Shown here piece by piece: positions 1-7,028 of a stretch of DNA of 7,525 nt. Origin of the DNA: Pseudomonadota bacterium (lineage in GTDB: Bacteria; Bdellovibrionota; Bdellovibrionia; Bdellovibrionales; JAEYZS01); NCBI GenBank assembly GCA_023427925.1, contig JAEYZS010000273.1, forward strand, positions 1-7,525. The letters are read 5' to 3'. Position numbers and translations under genes: made by a program. The notes beneath the pieces were generated by a model. That model did not search any database. It had not been told where the DNA came from and saw only the letters and a program-made list of their open reading frames with translations. Position 1 is the first letter of the stretch; each line of letters opens with the position of its first letter.

Positions 1-408
1 CTGTTAGTTATCTTTTTATCACTAGGCTTTCTCATCCAAGTTCAAAAGGCCCACGCCATGATGGCCGCAAAAGTCGAGCCGAATGTCATTGAGCTTTCTA
101 CGACTCATATTTATGGCTTCGAAGTTCTCGATGTTGCCGAGAAAAGTATTAAAGGCATTGATTGGACTTATTTTTGTATAGGTGATGCGAAGCCACGACG
201 TTCATTGGCGTCCAAGACCAAAATTCGATGTTTTTACGGACTAAAGCAGGACTTTAGTGAAGTTAAAAAAGGCGACATTCTCAACGGTATTCAGTTTGGT
301 ACCAAGGATCGGATACACAATTCAAAAGGACTAATTCCAATCAAAAAGAATGCGCACTTTTACCCGGCGCGGGTGCTCCGTCCCCAATATGTGTCGCTGG
401 TCAATTAG
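1..408 (+). CDS. Exported protein of unknown function, 5' end outside the window
   Basis: I do not recognise this family. The frame is open from base 1 to the TAG at 406-408, giving 135 visible residues. The first 19 codons read as the hydrophobic core and end of a Sec signal peptide (LLVIFLSLGFLI, then QVQKAHA). A signal peptidase I site of A-x-A type falls just before the two Met codons at 58-63. The gene therefore most likely starts upstream of the window, and the ATG at 58 would be the first residue of the mature protein rather than the start codon. The mature part is about 116 residues, mixed in charge and basic overall, with no further membrane segment. It has two cysteines (residues 40 and 58 counted from the Met at 58) that could form a periplasmic disulfide. 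A 121-base gap and a separate promoter candidate suggest that it is not in the downstream operon. Export is well supported; function is unknown. Confidence 0.75.
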   Translation: MLVIFLSLGFLIQVQKAHAMMAAKVEPNVIELSTTHIYGFEVLDVAEKSIKGIDWTYFCIGDAKPRRSLASKTKIRCFYGLKQDFSEVKKGDILNGIQFGTKDRIHNSKGLIPIKKNAHFYPARVLRPQYVSLVN

Positions 409-458
409 GTCTGAAGGCGTTGCGTTATAGAACTGGACCTTCAAAAAGCTGACCTTGC

Positions 459-488
459 TTGCCACTTGTAAATCCTTAAAAGTAAAAT
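459..488 (+). promoter_or_regulatory. Sigma70-like promoter candidate for the histidine kinase operon
   Basis: TTGCCA at 459-464 matches five of six bases of the -35 consensus, and TAAAAT at 483-488 matches five of six of the -10, with an 18-base spacer. Transcription would begin near 495, leaving a leader of about 35 bases before the ATG at 530. This is the only such pair I found in the 409-529 gap, and it sits where an operon promoter is expected. It was found by eye, and AT-rich sequence gives chance matches. Confidence 0.45.
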
Positions 489-513
489 GAAATTCGGGAT
501 TTATTAAGCTTTT

Positions 514-524
514 AAGGAAGAGGG
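514..524 (+). promoter_or_regulatory. Ribosome binding site of the histidine kinase gene
   Basis: The purine run AAGGAAGAGGG contains overlapping Shine-Dalgarno matches (AAGGA and GAGG) and ends five bases before the ATG at 530. It is the strongest such site in the window and supports that start. Confidence 0.7.
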
Positions 525-529
525 CAACC

Positions 530-2764
530 ATGGCAGTTCCGGGACAACGTTTATTAAAAAAACAATCCATTCGTCTTAAAATGTTTATCCTAGTAACGGC
601 AGTGCTGTTGGCTTCAATCTTTGCAGTTCTTTGGAAAACTCGCCAAATCTTTTTTGAAGATAAATCCGATTTCATCAGACAACTTTCAAGTAAACTTTCT
701 GCGACCTCGGGCAGGCTCGCAAACGAAAGGCTTCTGGACCTGCAAAGTAAGATGGCTCTTTTTGTTTCTACAAGGGAATCTCTCCAACGAGTTAGTGGAA
801 ACGAAAAAGTATTGTTTGAACGATTTGATCAATTTCGGTCTGTATCTGTACAAAAGCAGTTGCCATCCAAAAATTGGGTTTCTCAATGGACAACCAGCAA
901 TCCTACGTTTAGCAAACAATTCACAGAAACTTTTACCGAGACAATTCTTAGAAGCATCAACTATCAGTCACTTGGAAGTGGGCAAATTCATTTGGCAAGA
1001 TTCGAAGACTCTGACGGAAGTCCTTTCTTCGCAATTTATTTTTTAGCAGACCTTAAAGAAGAAGGTGGCAAGAGCTCAGCTCTCACAAGTCTTGTGGGAT
1101 TTGTAGGGCCTTCATTCTTAAATGATATCGTCATGGAATATAAAGGCGATCTCAATACAGTCTTCTTAGTTGATAACAAAGGTTATGTCTTCGCACATCC
1201 TGACGAAGACTTAATCGGTCAGTCTTTAACAGGGCACCCAGTTGTTCGAGATATTGATAGCGGAAGAGAGACGGGAAGTGGTCAATTTAAAACTCAAGAC
1301 GGCGAAGAAATTATTGCCAACTACGGTCCAATTCCTGGAACAAATTTATATATTGTGGTCACAACACCTGAGAAGGAAGCGTTCGTAGCGGCACGCGCAC
1401 TTTTGATAACAGTATTAACTTTTGGGATAGGGTTCTTGATTATTGGTTCAGTCCTATCATTTGCATTGGCGTCGCGTATCACTAAACCTCTTAACGAACT
1501 AAAAGATGTTGCAAATCAAATTGGTTCGGGTGATTTCAATGCCGAAGTGAATGTCAAATCCAACGACGAAGTTGGAGAGCTAGCCGAGATTGTTGATACG
1601 ATGAGAAAGTCTTTGCTCGAGCGCGATGAAAAAATTGAACACTCAAAAATGGCGTTAGTCCAAAGTGAAAAAATGTCAGCATTTGGTCAGCTGAGTGCAG
1701 GTATTGCCCACGAAGTAAAAAATCCTCTGGCGGGAATTTTGGGACATGCACAACTTGGTAAATCTAAGAGTAAAGATCCGGATGTAACCAAGCATTTAGA
1801 AATGATAGAGCGCGAAACACGAAGGACAAAAGAGATCATTGAAAACCTAATGAAGTTTGCAAGAGCCGAAAAGCCCGACCTTACTGCAACGGATTTACAC
1901 GAAACTGTGAGTCGTGCTGTTGAACTTGTCGACCACCAGCTATCTCTTCAAGGAATTAAAATCGTCAGAGACTTCCACCCTGTCACTCAGGTCAATGCAA
2001 ACTCTAACCAGATCCAGCAAGTTTTGCTTAACCTAATGATGAATGCTGGTCATGCGATGGAGAATTCCAAAAATAAAACATTAACTGTGAGCGTAGAAGA
2101 CAAAAATGACTTTGTTCAGATTCGAATCAAAGACTCAGGCCAAGGTATGACTCCTGAGGTGCAAAAAAGAGTTTTCGAACCTTTCTTTACAACAAAGCCC
2201 GCCGGTAAGGGAACAGGTTTGGGACTTTCGGTTTCAATTGGAATTGTGCAAGATCACAAAGGAAAAATCTATGTAGAGTCTCAAGTCGGAGAAGGTACGA
2301 CTTTCTTTATCGATATTCCAAAGATGGGAAGCGCAGCAGCCCAAGCGTCTGCTGCTGAGGCACCTGTAAACACTAAAAAGGCAGAGGCTGTTAGCCAGCC
2401 GGCTCCTCCTGCCAATGTCGCAGCCACAACAGCGGTCACATCTCCCAAGTTTCCTGAGTTTTCAGCAAAAACCGAAAGCCCTTTAGATCAACACGTTCAG
2501 CGTGACTATTTAAAAACAACTTCAAACTCGAGAGAGATGGGGAAGTCTATCAACGAGCTTAAAAAAGAGGCTGCTGAAATTCTGAAAAAGGAATCCGAGG
2601 TCCTACGACCTGCCGCTAGTAAATTGGAAGAAAAAATCGAAAGCATTAAAAAAGATATTGAAAATACTGAAAGTGAAATTAAAAGTAATTTTTCAAAAGA
2701 AAATAGATCGGATGATGGAACTGGGTTCCAAGTAAACATCAGGAAGCCCAAATTTAAAGCATAA
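530..2764 (+). CDS. Transmembrane sensor histidine kinase (Cache-HAMP-HisKA-HATPase) with a long coiled-coil tail
   Basis: This 744-residue inner-membrane kinase should autophosphorylate and pass phosphate to a response regulator, most likely the next gene's product. Transmembrane helices lie at about 17-36 and 287-314. The periplasmic part between them has a Cache-like distal half (about 205-280, with VFLVDNKGYVFAHPDEDLIG). HAMP covers about 315-367. The HisKA motif GIAHEVKNPL has the phosphoacceptor His394. The ATPase domain shows the N box (Asn505), G1 DSGQGM (535-540), the F box FEPFFTT (549-555) and G2 GKGTGLGL (559-566), so all catalytic boxes are present. After about residue 600 comes an unusual tail of about 145 residues: an Ala/Pro/Thr-rich linker, a charged coiled-coil-like helix (about 671-720) and a basic end, NIRKPKFKA. 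There is no receiver domain in this protein. It is first in the series, with a strong ribosome binding site and promoter candidate. Its ligand cannot be read from the sequence. Confidence 0.93.
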   Translation: MAVPGQRLLKKQSIRLKMFILVTAVLLASIFAVLWKTRQIFFEDKSDFIRQLSSKLSATSGRLANERLLDLQSKMALFVSTRESLQRVSGNEKVLFERFDQFRSVSVQKQLPSKNWVSQWTTSNPTFSKQFTETFTETILRSINYQSLGSGQIHLARFEDSDGSPFFAIYFLADLKEEGGKSSALTSLVGFVGPSFLNDIVMEYKGDLNTVFLVDNKGYVFAHPDEDLIGQSLTGHPVVRDIDSGRETGSGQFKTQDGEEIIANYGPIPGTNLYIVVTTPEKEAFVAARALLITVLTFGIGFLIIGSVLSFALASRITKPLNELKDVANQIGSGDFNAEVNVKSNDEVGELAEIVDTMRKSLLERDEKIEHSKMALVQSEKMSAFGQLSAGIAHEVKNPLAGILGHAQLGKSKSKDPDVTKHLEMIERETRRTKEIIENLMKFARAEKPDLTATDLHETVSRAVELVDHQLSLQGIKIVRDFHPVTQVNANSNQIQQVLLNLMMNAGHAMENSKNKTLTVSVEDKNDFVQIRIKDSGQGMTPEVQKRVFEPFFTTKPAGKGTGLGLSVSIGIVQDHKGKIYVESQVGEGTTFFIDIPKMGSAAAQASAAEAPVNTKKAEAVSQPAPPANVAATTAVTSPKFPEFSAKTESPLDQHVQRDYLKTTSNSREMGKSINELKKEAAEILKKESEVLRPAASKLEEKIESIKKDIENTESEIKSNFSKENRSDDGTGFQVNIRKPKFKA

Positions 2765-2779
2765 CAAGAGTTTGACAGC

Positions 2780-2784
2780 AAGGG
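2780..2784 (+). promoter_or_regulatory. Ribosome binding site supporting a TTG start
   Basis: AAGGG lies nine bases before the TTG at 2794. Upstream in the same frame the nearest stop is TGA at 2773-2775, and no ATG, GTG or other TTG lies between. The first ATG further in would cut into the receiver domain. This site is therefore what fixes the TTG as the start. Confidence 0.55.
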
Positions 2785-2793
2785 ATACAGCAA

Positions 2794-4314
2794 TTGGATA
2801 TTGCAAAATATAGAAAAGATTTTTTAGTTTATGTCGTCGACGACGAAATCAGTATCACTGAAGTTTTAAAGGAAGCTTTAAAGGATGCCGGTTATCAAGT
2901 CGAGACTTTTCCTTCTGCCGATGATGCATTTGTGCGTGTCAAAGAAAGCCCTCCACATGTTGTCATTAGTGATATTCGTATGCCTGGGATGACAGGGATT
3001 GAGCTTCTGAAAGCTATTCGAGAATTATCACAAGATATTCAGTTTATCATTATGACTTCACATGCCTCACTTGAGACCGCTCTGGACGCCATGAGGCTCG
3101 GCGCATATGATTATATTCATAAGCCTTTTGAACAGCTTGATGATGTTATCAAAACTATTGACCGCACAGTCGAGAAATTATTTTTACAATTTCAGAACGA
3201 ACAATTGTTAGAAGAATTAGCTGAAAAGAACAAGGCTCTGTCTGGTCTTAACGCAAAGATTTCTCAAGAAAAAGAAGAGGTTCTAAAAATCAATGCTCTC
3301 ATGACTCAAATGTCCAAAGCAAAAGATGTGGACCAGGTTATTCAAGCCTATTTGGATAAAGTCTCTCAGTTAGTCGAAAACAAGCCTGTAATATTTCTCA
3401 CACATGCTTCTGCCTACCTCTCTCTTGTCGTTACTCACAGTTCGCAGATCAACAAAGAAACGTTAAAAAATATTGGTATCTCACTCAAAGATCTCGATAC
3501 AAAAATCTATTTTGAGACTCTGATGAACCCGATGGGTTTTGAGGGAATTCAAAGTTTGATGAAGGACTTCTTTCAAGTCACAGAGTATTTTGCGATTCCC
3601 ATCGAAGAGGATTCAACTGTTGGCGGAATTGTTGTTGTTTTTGATCAGTTAAAAAACATTTCGACTCGCCGGCTGTTCGATAGTTTTACGCAGATTCTTA
3701 AAGTTTCTTATATGAACACCAAAATGCAAAAGCGTATTCACGATATGGCGATTAAAGATCCGCTGACAGGTTTGTTCAATCGTAGGTACTTTAATGAAAA
3801 AATAGAAGAAGAGTTAAGCCGGGCGCGGAGAACTCATCTTCCAGTTTCATTGATCTACTTGGATATCGATCACTTCAAAAAATACAATGATCAAAATGGA
3901 CATCCAATGGGAGACGTTTTGCTAAAAATGTTTGCTCAAGTTCTAAGGCAAACGAGTCGCAAAAACGATATCGTTTGTCGTATAGGTGGCGAGGAGTTTG
4001 TTATCATACTTCCCCATACGGACAAGGTAGGCGCAGCAATTAAAGCGGAAAAATTGAGGAGAGTAATTGATTCTACTCAATTCCCTCATGGAGAAAAACA
4101 GCCATTAGGAAAAGTTTCTTCGAGTATGGGAGTTTCAGAATATCCGGCTCATGCGCATGATGCTGAAGGACTTGTCAGAGCAGCAGATGAAGCGCTTTAT
4201 CAAGTTAAAAGTACGACTAGGAACAAAGTCTGTTTGGCTACGGTGCCTCCTGATTTTAAGCCTGATTTTGAAGCTGTGAAAGTTCCACTATATAAAAATA
4301 AAGAGAATAAATAG
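2794..4314 (+). CDS. Response regulator with diguanylate cyclase (REC-coiled coil-GAF-like-GGDEF)
   Basis: This 506-residue cytoplasmic regulator is predicted to make cyclic di-GMP from two GTP when its receiver is phosphorylated. The receiver spans about 10-125, with acidic Asp16/Asp17, phosphoacceptor Asp60 (VISDIRMPG), Thr88 and Lys110 of the KPF motif. A charged coiled-coil-like helix follows (about 125-168), then a domain of about 140 residues that may be GAF-like but is not clearly assigned. The GGDEF domain (about 320-480) has DPLTGLFNRR (322-331), metal-site LDIDHFK (356-362) and an intact GGEEF signature (398-402), so it should be active. R389-K-N-D392 lies five residues before GGEEF, the position of the product-inhibition I-site. 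There is no DNA-binding domain, so its output is probably the second messenger. It follows the kinase by 29 bases and starts with TTG, which implies modest translation. Confidence 0.93.
   Translation: MDIAKYRKDFLVYVVDDEISITEVLKEALKDAGYQVETFPSADDAFVRVKESPPHVVISDIRMPGMTGIELLKAIRELSQDIQFIIMTSHASLETALDAMRLGAYDYIHKPFEQLDDVIKTIDRTVEKLFLQFQNEQLLEELAEKNKALSGLNAKISQEKEEVLKINALMTQMSKAKDVDQVIQAYLDKVSQLVENKPVIFLTHASAYLSLVVTHSSQINKETLKNIGISLKDLDTKIYFETLMNPMGFEGIQSLMKDFFQVTEYFAIPIEEDSTVGGIVVVFDQLKNISTRRLFDSFTQILKVSYMNTKMQKRIHDMAIKDPLTGLFNRRYFNEKIEEELSRARRTHLPVSLIYLDIDHFKKYNDQNGHPMGDVLLKMFAQVLRQTSRKNDIVCRIGGEEFVIILPHTDKVGAAIKAEKLRRVIDSTQFPHGEKQPLGKVSSSMGVSEYPAHAHDAEGLVRAADEALYQVKSTTRNKVCLATVPPDFKPDFEAVKVPLYKNKENK
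4268..4296 (+). promoter_or_regulatory. Internal promoter candidate before alr
   Basis: TTGAAG at 4268-4273 (four of six -35 bases) and TATAAA at 4291-4296 (five of six -10 bases) are separated by exactly 17 bases, inside the last codons of the cyclase gene. Transcription would begin near 4303, about 14 bases before the alr ATG. The leader would then hold little more than the weak AAGAG site (4301-4305). Such a promoter would free the alr-mla genes from the signalling genes. Found by eye; a chance match in AT-rich sequence is possible. Confidence 0.38.
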
Positions 4315-4316
4315 TA

Positions 4317-5444
4317 ATGAGACCAACTCGAGCTGAGATAAATTTAAAATTTTTGAAGGATAACGTAAGAGCTCTTAAGAGCCTTCACGGAGATCGAGAG
4401 TTCTTTTGTCCAATGGTCAAAGCAGATGCTTATGGACACGGAGATGTGCAAGTTGCAACTGCGCTCGCTAATGACGGTATCGATCGCTTTGGGGTTATCC
4501 TTGTTGAAGAGGGGATGAAGCTTCGTAAAAATAATATCAAGCAAGATATTTTAGTATTTGGATACTTTGACAAGGAGTCATTAGACGAATCTTTTGCTCA
4601 TCAATTGATTCCAGTGATTGGGTCCTTGGAATCGCTACCTCATCTTCCTAAAGATCGAAAGGTTCGAATTCATATAAAATTTGATTCAGGAATGTCTCGC
4701 ATGGGATTTCAGCAGCATGAAGCTCCTCAGGTACTGGAATTTTTAAATGCGCACAAGAATATAGAGCTGGAAGGAGTATGTACGCACTTTCTCAATGGCG
4801 ACGATTCAAACCAGATTGAAAGTTGGACCCTTCAACAGATGAAAGTATTTTCTGAAATGGAAAAGAAGTTCAAAGGTATGTTTAAATATTCGCATTGTAG
4901 AAATAGCGGGGCTTTGATTTCTGATTTTCAAGGAACTGAAGGGTATCATCAAGATAAAAACTTTCTAGGAGCAAGACCTGGAATTGCAATTTACGGCTAT
5001 TCTTCAACAGCAAAGAATTATCCAATCGAGCTAAGGCCTGTGATGAGTTTGCATTCAGTTCTTGCTCGGGTTAGAAAGATTAAAAAAGGTGATGTGGTGT
5101 CGTACGGTGCGACCTGGAAAGCTCAGAGGGACTCAACCATTGCCACTGTGGCTCTTGGCTACGGGGATGGGTTTCCAAGAAATCTATCGAACAATTCGTG
5201 GATGCTTTTTCGAGGAGAGCGAGTCCCTGTGATTGGCCGAATATGCATGGACTATTTAATGGTTGATCTCACTGATGTTAGAGCTGATAAACCGATACAA
5301 AGTGGAGAGCAAATCACAGCTTGGGGTTACCAAGGAGCAACTCTTCTCAGCGCAGAGGATTTGGCAAAAAAAATGAATTCAATTTCATACGAATTAGTAA
5401 CTGGATTAACATCTCGAGTTCCGAGGGTTTATGTCGGAGATTAG
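4317..5444 (+). CDS. alr: Alanine racemase
   Basis: This cytoplasmic PLP enzyme interconverts L- and D-alanine and so supplies D-Ala for the peptidoglycan stem peptide. At 375 residues it has the usual family length. The N-terminal barrel begins with RAEINLKFLKDNV and carries the PLP lysine Lys35 in MVKADAYGHG (33-42). Other family marks are Lys121 and FDSGMSRMGF (122-131), PLP-contacting Arg220 in ARPGIAIYG, and the catalytic Tyr263 in VSYGAT of the C-terminal domain. GYGDGFPR (281-288) and GRICMDYLMVD (307-317) follow. Nothing essential is missing. The ATG is two bases after the stop of the cyclase gene, with only a weak AAGAG site, so its translation is probably coupled to the upstream gene. 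Its last 14 bases overlap mlaE. This placement, between a signalling pair and lipid transport genes, is unusual. Confidence 0.96.
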   Translation: MRPTRAEINLKFLKDNVRALKSLHGDREFFCPMVKADAYGHGDVQVATALANDGIDRFGVILVEEGMKLRKNNIKQDILVFGYFDKESLDESFAHQLIPVIGSLESLPHLPKDRKVRIHIKFDSGMSRMGFQQHEAPQVLEFLNAHKNIELEGVCTHFLNGDDSNQIESWTLQQMKVFSEMEKKFKGMFKYSHCRNSGALISDFQGTEGYHQDKNFLGARPGIAIYGYSSTAKNYPIELRPVMSLHSVLARVRKIKKGDVVSYGATWKAQRDSTIATVALGYGDGFPRNLSNNSWMLFRGERVPVIGRICMDYLMVDLTDVRADKPIQSGEQITAWGYQGATLLSAEDLAKKMNSISYELVTGLTSRVPRVYVGD

Positions 5445-6255
5445 TTATTATGAAAACAGGAGAAAGAACAAAATCGGTAGGGTGATTTACTATCTACTGG
5501 ACACTTATATCTTAGAAGTGGGACGGATTGTAATTTTCTTAAGTCAATCCATTGGTTGGTGGTTTAGAAGACCTTTTCGTTTTAATGAGCTTTTTCATCA
5601 CATTGAATTTGTTGGCAATCAGTCTCTTATCATTATTTTTTTGACGGGTTTGTTTACCGGGCTTGTGTTTGCGTTTCAAGCTTGGGTCGGACTCTCCATA
5701 GTAAATGCAGACAATATGATAGGGCCTATGACGGGCCTTGCGGTAACTCGTGAACTTGGTCCTGTTCTCACAGGATTAATCATTTCGGCAAGAGCCGGTG
5801 GTGCAATGGCTGCGCGTTTGGGAACAATGCGAGTGACAGAGCAGATCGACGCTCTAGAAGTTATGGGGGTCGACGCAAAAAACTATCTCGTGGCTCCTCG
5901 GATTCTTGCATCGTTAATTGCGACACCGCTCTTATGTGCAGTGTTTGATATTGTTGCACTTGGAGGAGGCTATCTCCTTGTTCACTTATTGGAATTGGAT
6001 CCAGCAATCTACATTGAGAAAACGAGGTTCTACGTCGATCCGCGAGATATTAACGAAGGTTTATTTAAAGCATCTGTTTTTGGATTAATCTTCGCAACAA
6101 TATGCACATACAAAGGCTATAACACAAAAGGTGGAGCAAAAGGTGTAGGGGATGCGACAAACCACGGTGTTGTCGCGAGTATGGTTTCGATTATTATTCT
6201 GGATTATTTTTTAACAAAACTGATGAGTATGATTTTAGGAATGAACACAATATGA
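5431..6255 (+). CDS. mlaE: Mla-type phospholipid ABC transporter permease (MlaE family)
   Basis: This inner-membrane permease of the MCE/Mla transporter works with MlaF (ATPase) and MlaD (periplasmic MCE ring) to move phospholipids between the inner and outer membranes. It has 274 residues, slightly longer than typical because of a basic N-terminal extension of about 15. Hydrophobic segments lie at about 66-90, 100-122, 157-185, 211-226 and 248-270. The family core is plain: TRELGPVLTGLIISARAGGA (106-125), AARLGTMRVTEQIDALEVMG (127-146), the YLVAPRILA block (152-160) and, near the end, YKGYNTKGGAKGVGDATNHG (227-246). The ATG lies inside the end of alr with GAGGG (5423-5427) only three bases before it, a short spacing, so coupling to alr translation is likely. 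The stop overlaps the mlaF start in ATGA. Transport direction cannot be decided from the sequence. Confidence 0.94.
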   Translation: MSEISYYENRRKNKIGRVIYYLLDTYILEVGRIVIFLSQSIGWWFRRPFRFNELFHHIEFVGNQSLIIIFLTGLFTGLVFAFQAWVGLSIVNADNMIGPMTGLAVTRELGPVLTGLIISARAGGAMAARLGTMRVTEQIDALEVMGVDAKNYLVAPRILASLIATPLLCAVFDIVALGGGYLLVHLLELDPAIYIEKTRFYVDPRDINEGLFKASVFGLIFATICTYKGYNTKGGAKGVGDATNHGVVASMVSIIILDYFLTKLMSMILGMNTI

Positions 6256-7028
6256 CAGACAATAAGATTAGCGAAGAATATGCAATTCGCGTAAAAAATG
6301 TCATTAAGAGCTTTGACGGAAAAGAAGAAGTTCTAAAAGGGATTAACCTTGATATTGTTAAAGGCAAAATTACGTTCATCATTGGATTTTCCGGAACTGG
6401 TAAAAGTGTATTATTAAAGCATCTGCTCGGAGTTTATCTACCAACTGCGGGCCATGTTGAAGTTTTAGGAAAAAATCTATCCGAGCTCACTCATGATCAA
6501 ACCATAGAAGTTAGAAAAAGTTTTGGGGTATTGTTCCAGGGTGCTGCACTATTTGATGATCAAACAGTGCTTGAAAATGTTTTATTTCCATTGAACGAGC
6601 ACCGTCGTGACCTCAAAAAGCATGAACGACTTGAGCAAGCAATGACCCGACTTAAGTTGGTCGGGATCGAAGAAAAACATTTTTACAAACTTCCGGGGCA
6701 AATTAGTGGTGGTATGCAAAAAAGAGTGGGTATGGCGAGAGCCATAGCCTTAAATCCAGAAATTCTTTTATATGACGAACCTACGACAGGTTTAGACCCA
6801 ATTTTAACAGAAATGGTAGATAATCTAATTATTGAGACACATAAGTACCAAGAAGGCTGTACAAGCATCGTGGTGTCTCACGATTTAACTGCCGCATTCC
6901 GATTAGCAGATTATATAGCGATGCTTGATAGTGGAAAAGTGTTATTGTTTGGAACTCCTCAGGAATTTTTGGATTCTGACAATAAATTGGTGAGAAAGTT
7001 TGTCGACAAAGGGATTCAGCGTAAGTGA
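6252..7028 (+). CDS. mlaF: Mla-type phospholipid ABC transporter ATPase (MlaF family)
   Basis: This cytoplasmic nucleotide-binding subunit powers the MlaE permease. At 258 residues it is close to the usual size. All ABC elements are intact: Walker A GFSGTGKS (45-52), Q-loop Gln96 in GVLFQGAALFD, signature ISGGMQKR (151-158), Walker B ILLYDEP with catalytic Glu176, D-loop TGLDP (179-183) and switch His210 in VVSHDL. The Q-loop run LFQGAALFDDQTV and the signature with GMQKRVGMARA are typical of the Mla/Mkl branch rather than of metal or amino-acid importers. It overlaps mlaE by four bases (ATGA) and mlaD by four (GTGA), with AGGA (6237-6240) eleven bases before its ATG. The gene order E-F-D differs from the F-E-D order in E. 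coli. Confidence 0.95.
   Translation: MTDNKISEEYAIRVKNVIKSFDGKEEVLKGINLDIVKGKITFIIGFSGTGKSVLLKHLLGVYLPTAGHVEVLGKNLSELTHDQTIEVRKSFGVLFQGAALFDDQTVLENVLFPLNEHRRDLKKHERLEQAMTRLKLVGIEEKHFYKLPGQISGGMQKRVGMARAIALNPEILLYDEPTTGLDPILTEMVDNLIIETHKYQEGCTSIVVSHDLTAAFRLADYIAMLDSGKVLLFGTPQEFLDSDNKLVRKFVDKGIQRK

Noticed and set aside
407..455. Inverted repeat AGGTC/TGAAGG against CCTTCA/GACCT after the first gene, a possible terminator
   Set aside because: The 6-base inner stem has a 20-base loop, the outer arms are offset by a bulge, and no T-run follows. It is too weak to call an intrinsic terminator.
331..675. Open frame of about 114 codons on the - strand across the intergenic gap
   Set aside because: It runs antisense over the end of the exported-protein gene, the promoter candidate and the start of the kinase gene. 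I see no domain or signal peptide in its product.
1068..1097. Adjacent small inverted repeats (AGAGCT-C-AGCTCT and ACAAG-T-CTTGT) inside the kinase gene
   Set aside because: One-base centres and short arms make stable hairpins unlikely, and they lie in a conserved reading frame; probably chance.
2772..2777. Perfect -35 hexamer TTGACA in the gap before the cyclase gene
   Set aside because: No acceptable -10 lies 16-18 bases downstream. The best match, GATATT at a 19-base spacing, would start transcription inside the coding region after the TTG.
5458..5484. Strong Shine-Dalgarno-like AGGAGAAAG early in mlaE, suggesting a later start
   Set aside because: The in-frame codon at the right distance is ATC (5473), not a start. 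The first usable one is GTG at 5482, about 18 bases away. The ATG at 5431 fits better.
5450..5485. Short out-of-frame reading frame starting at the ATG at 5450
   Set aside because: It ends after 11 codons inside mlaE and has no ribosome binding site; most likely chance.
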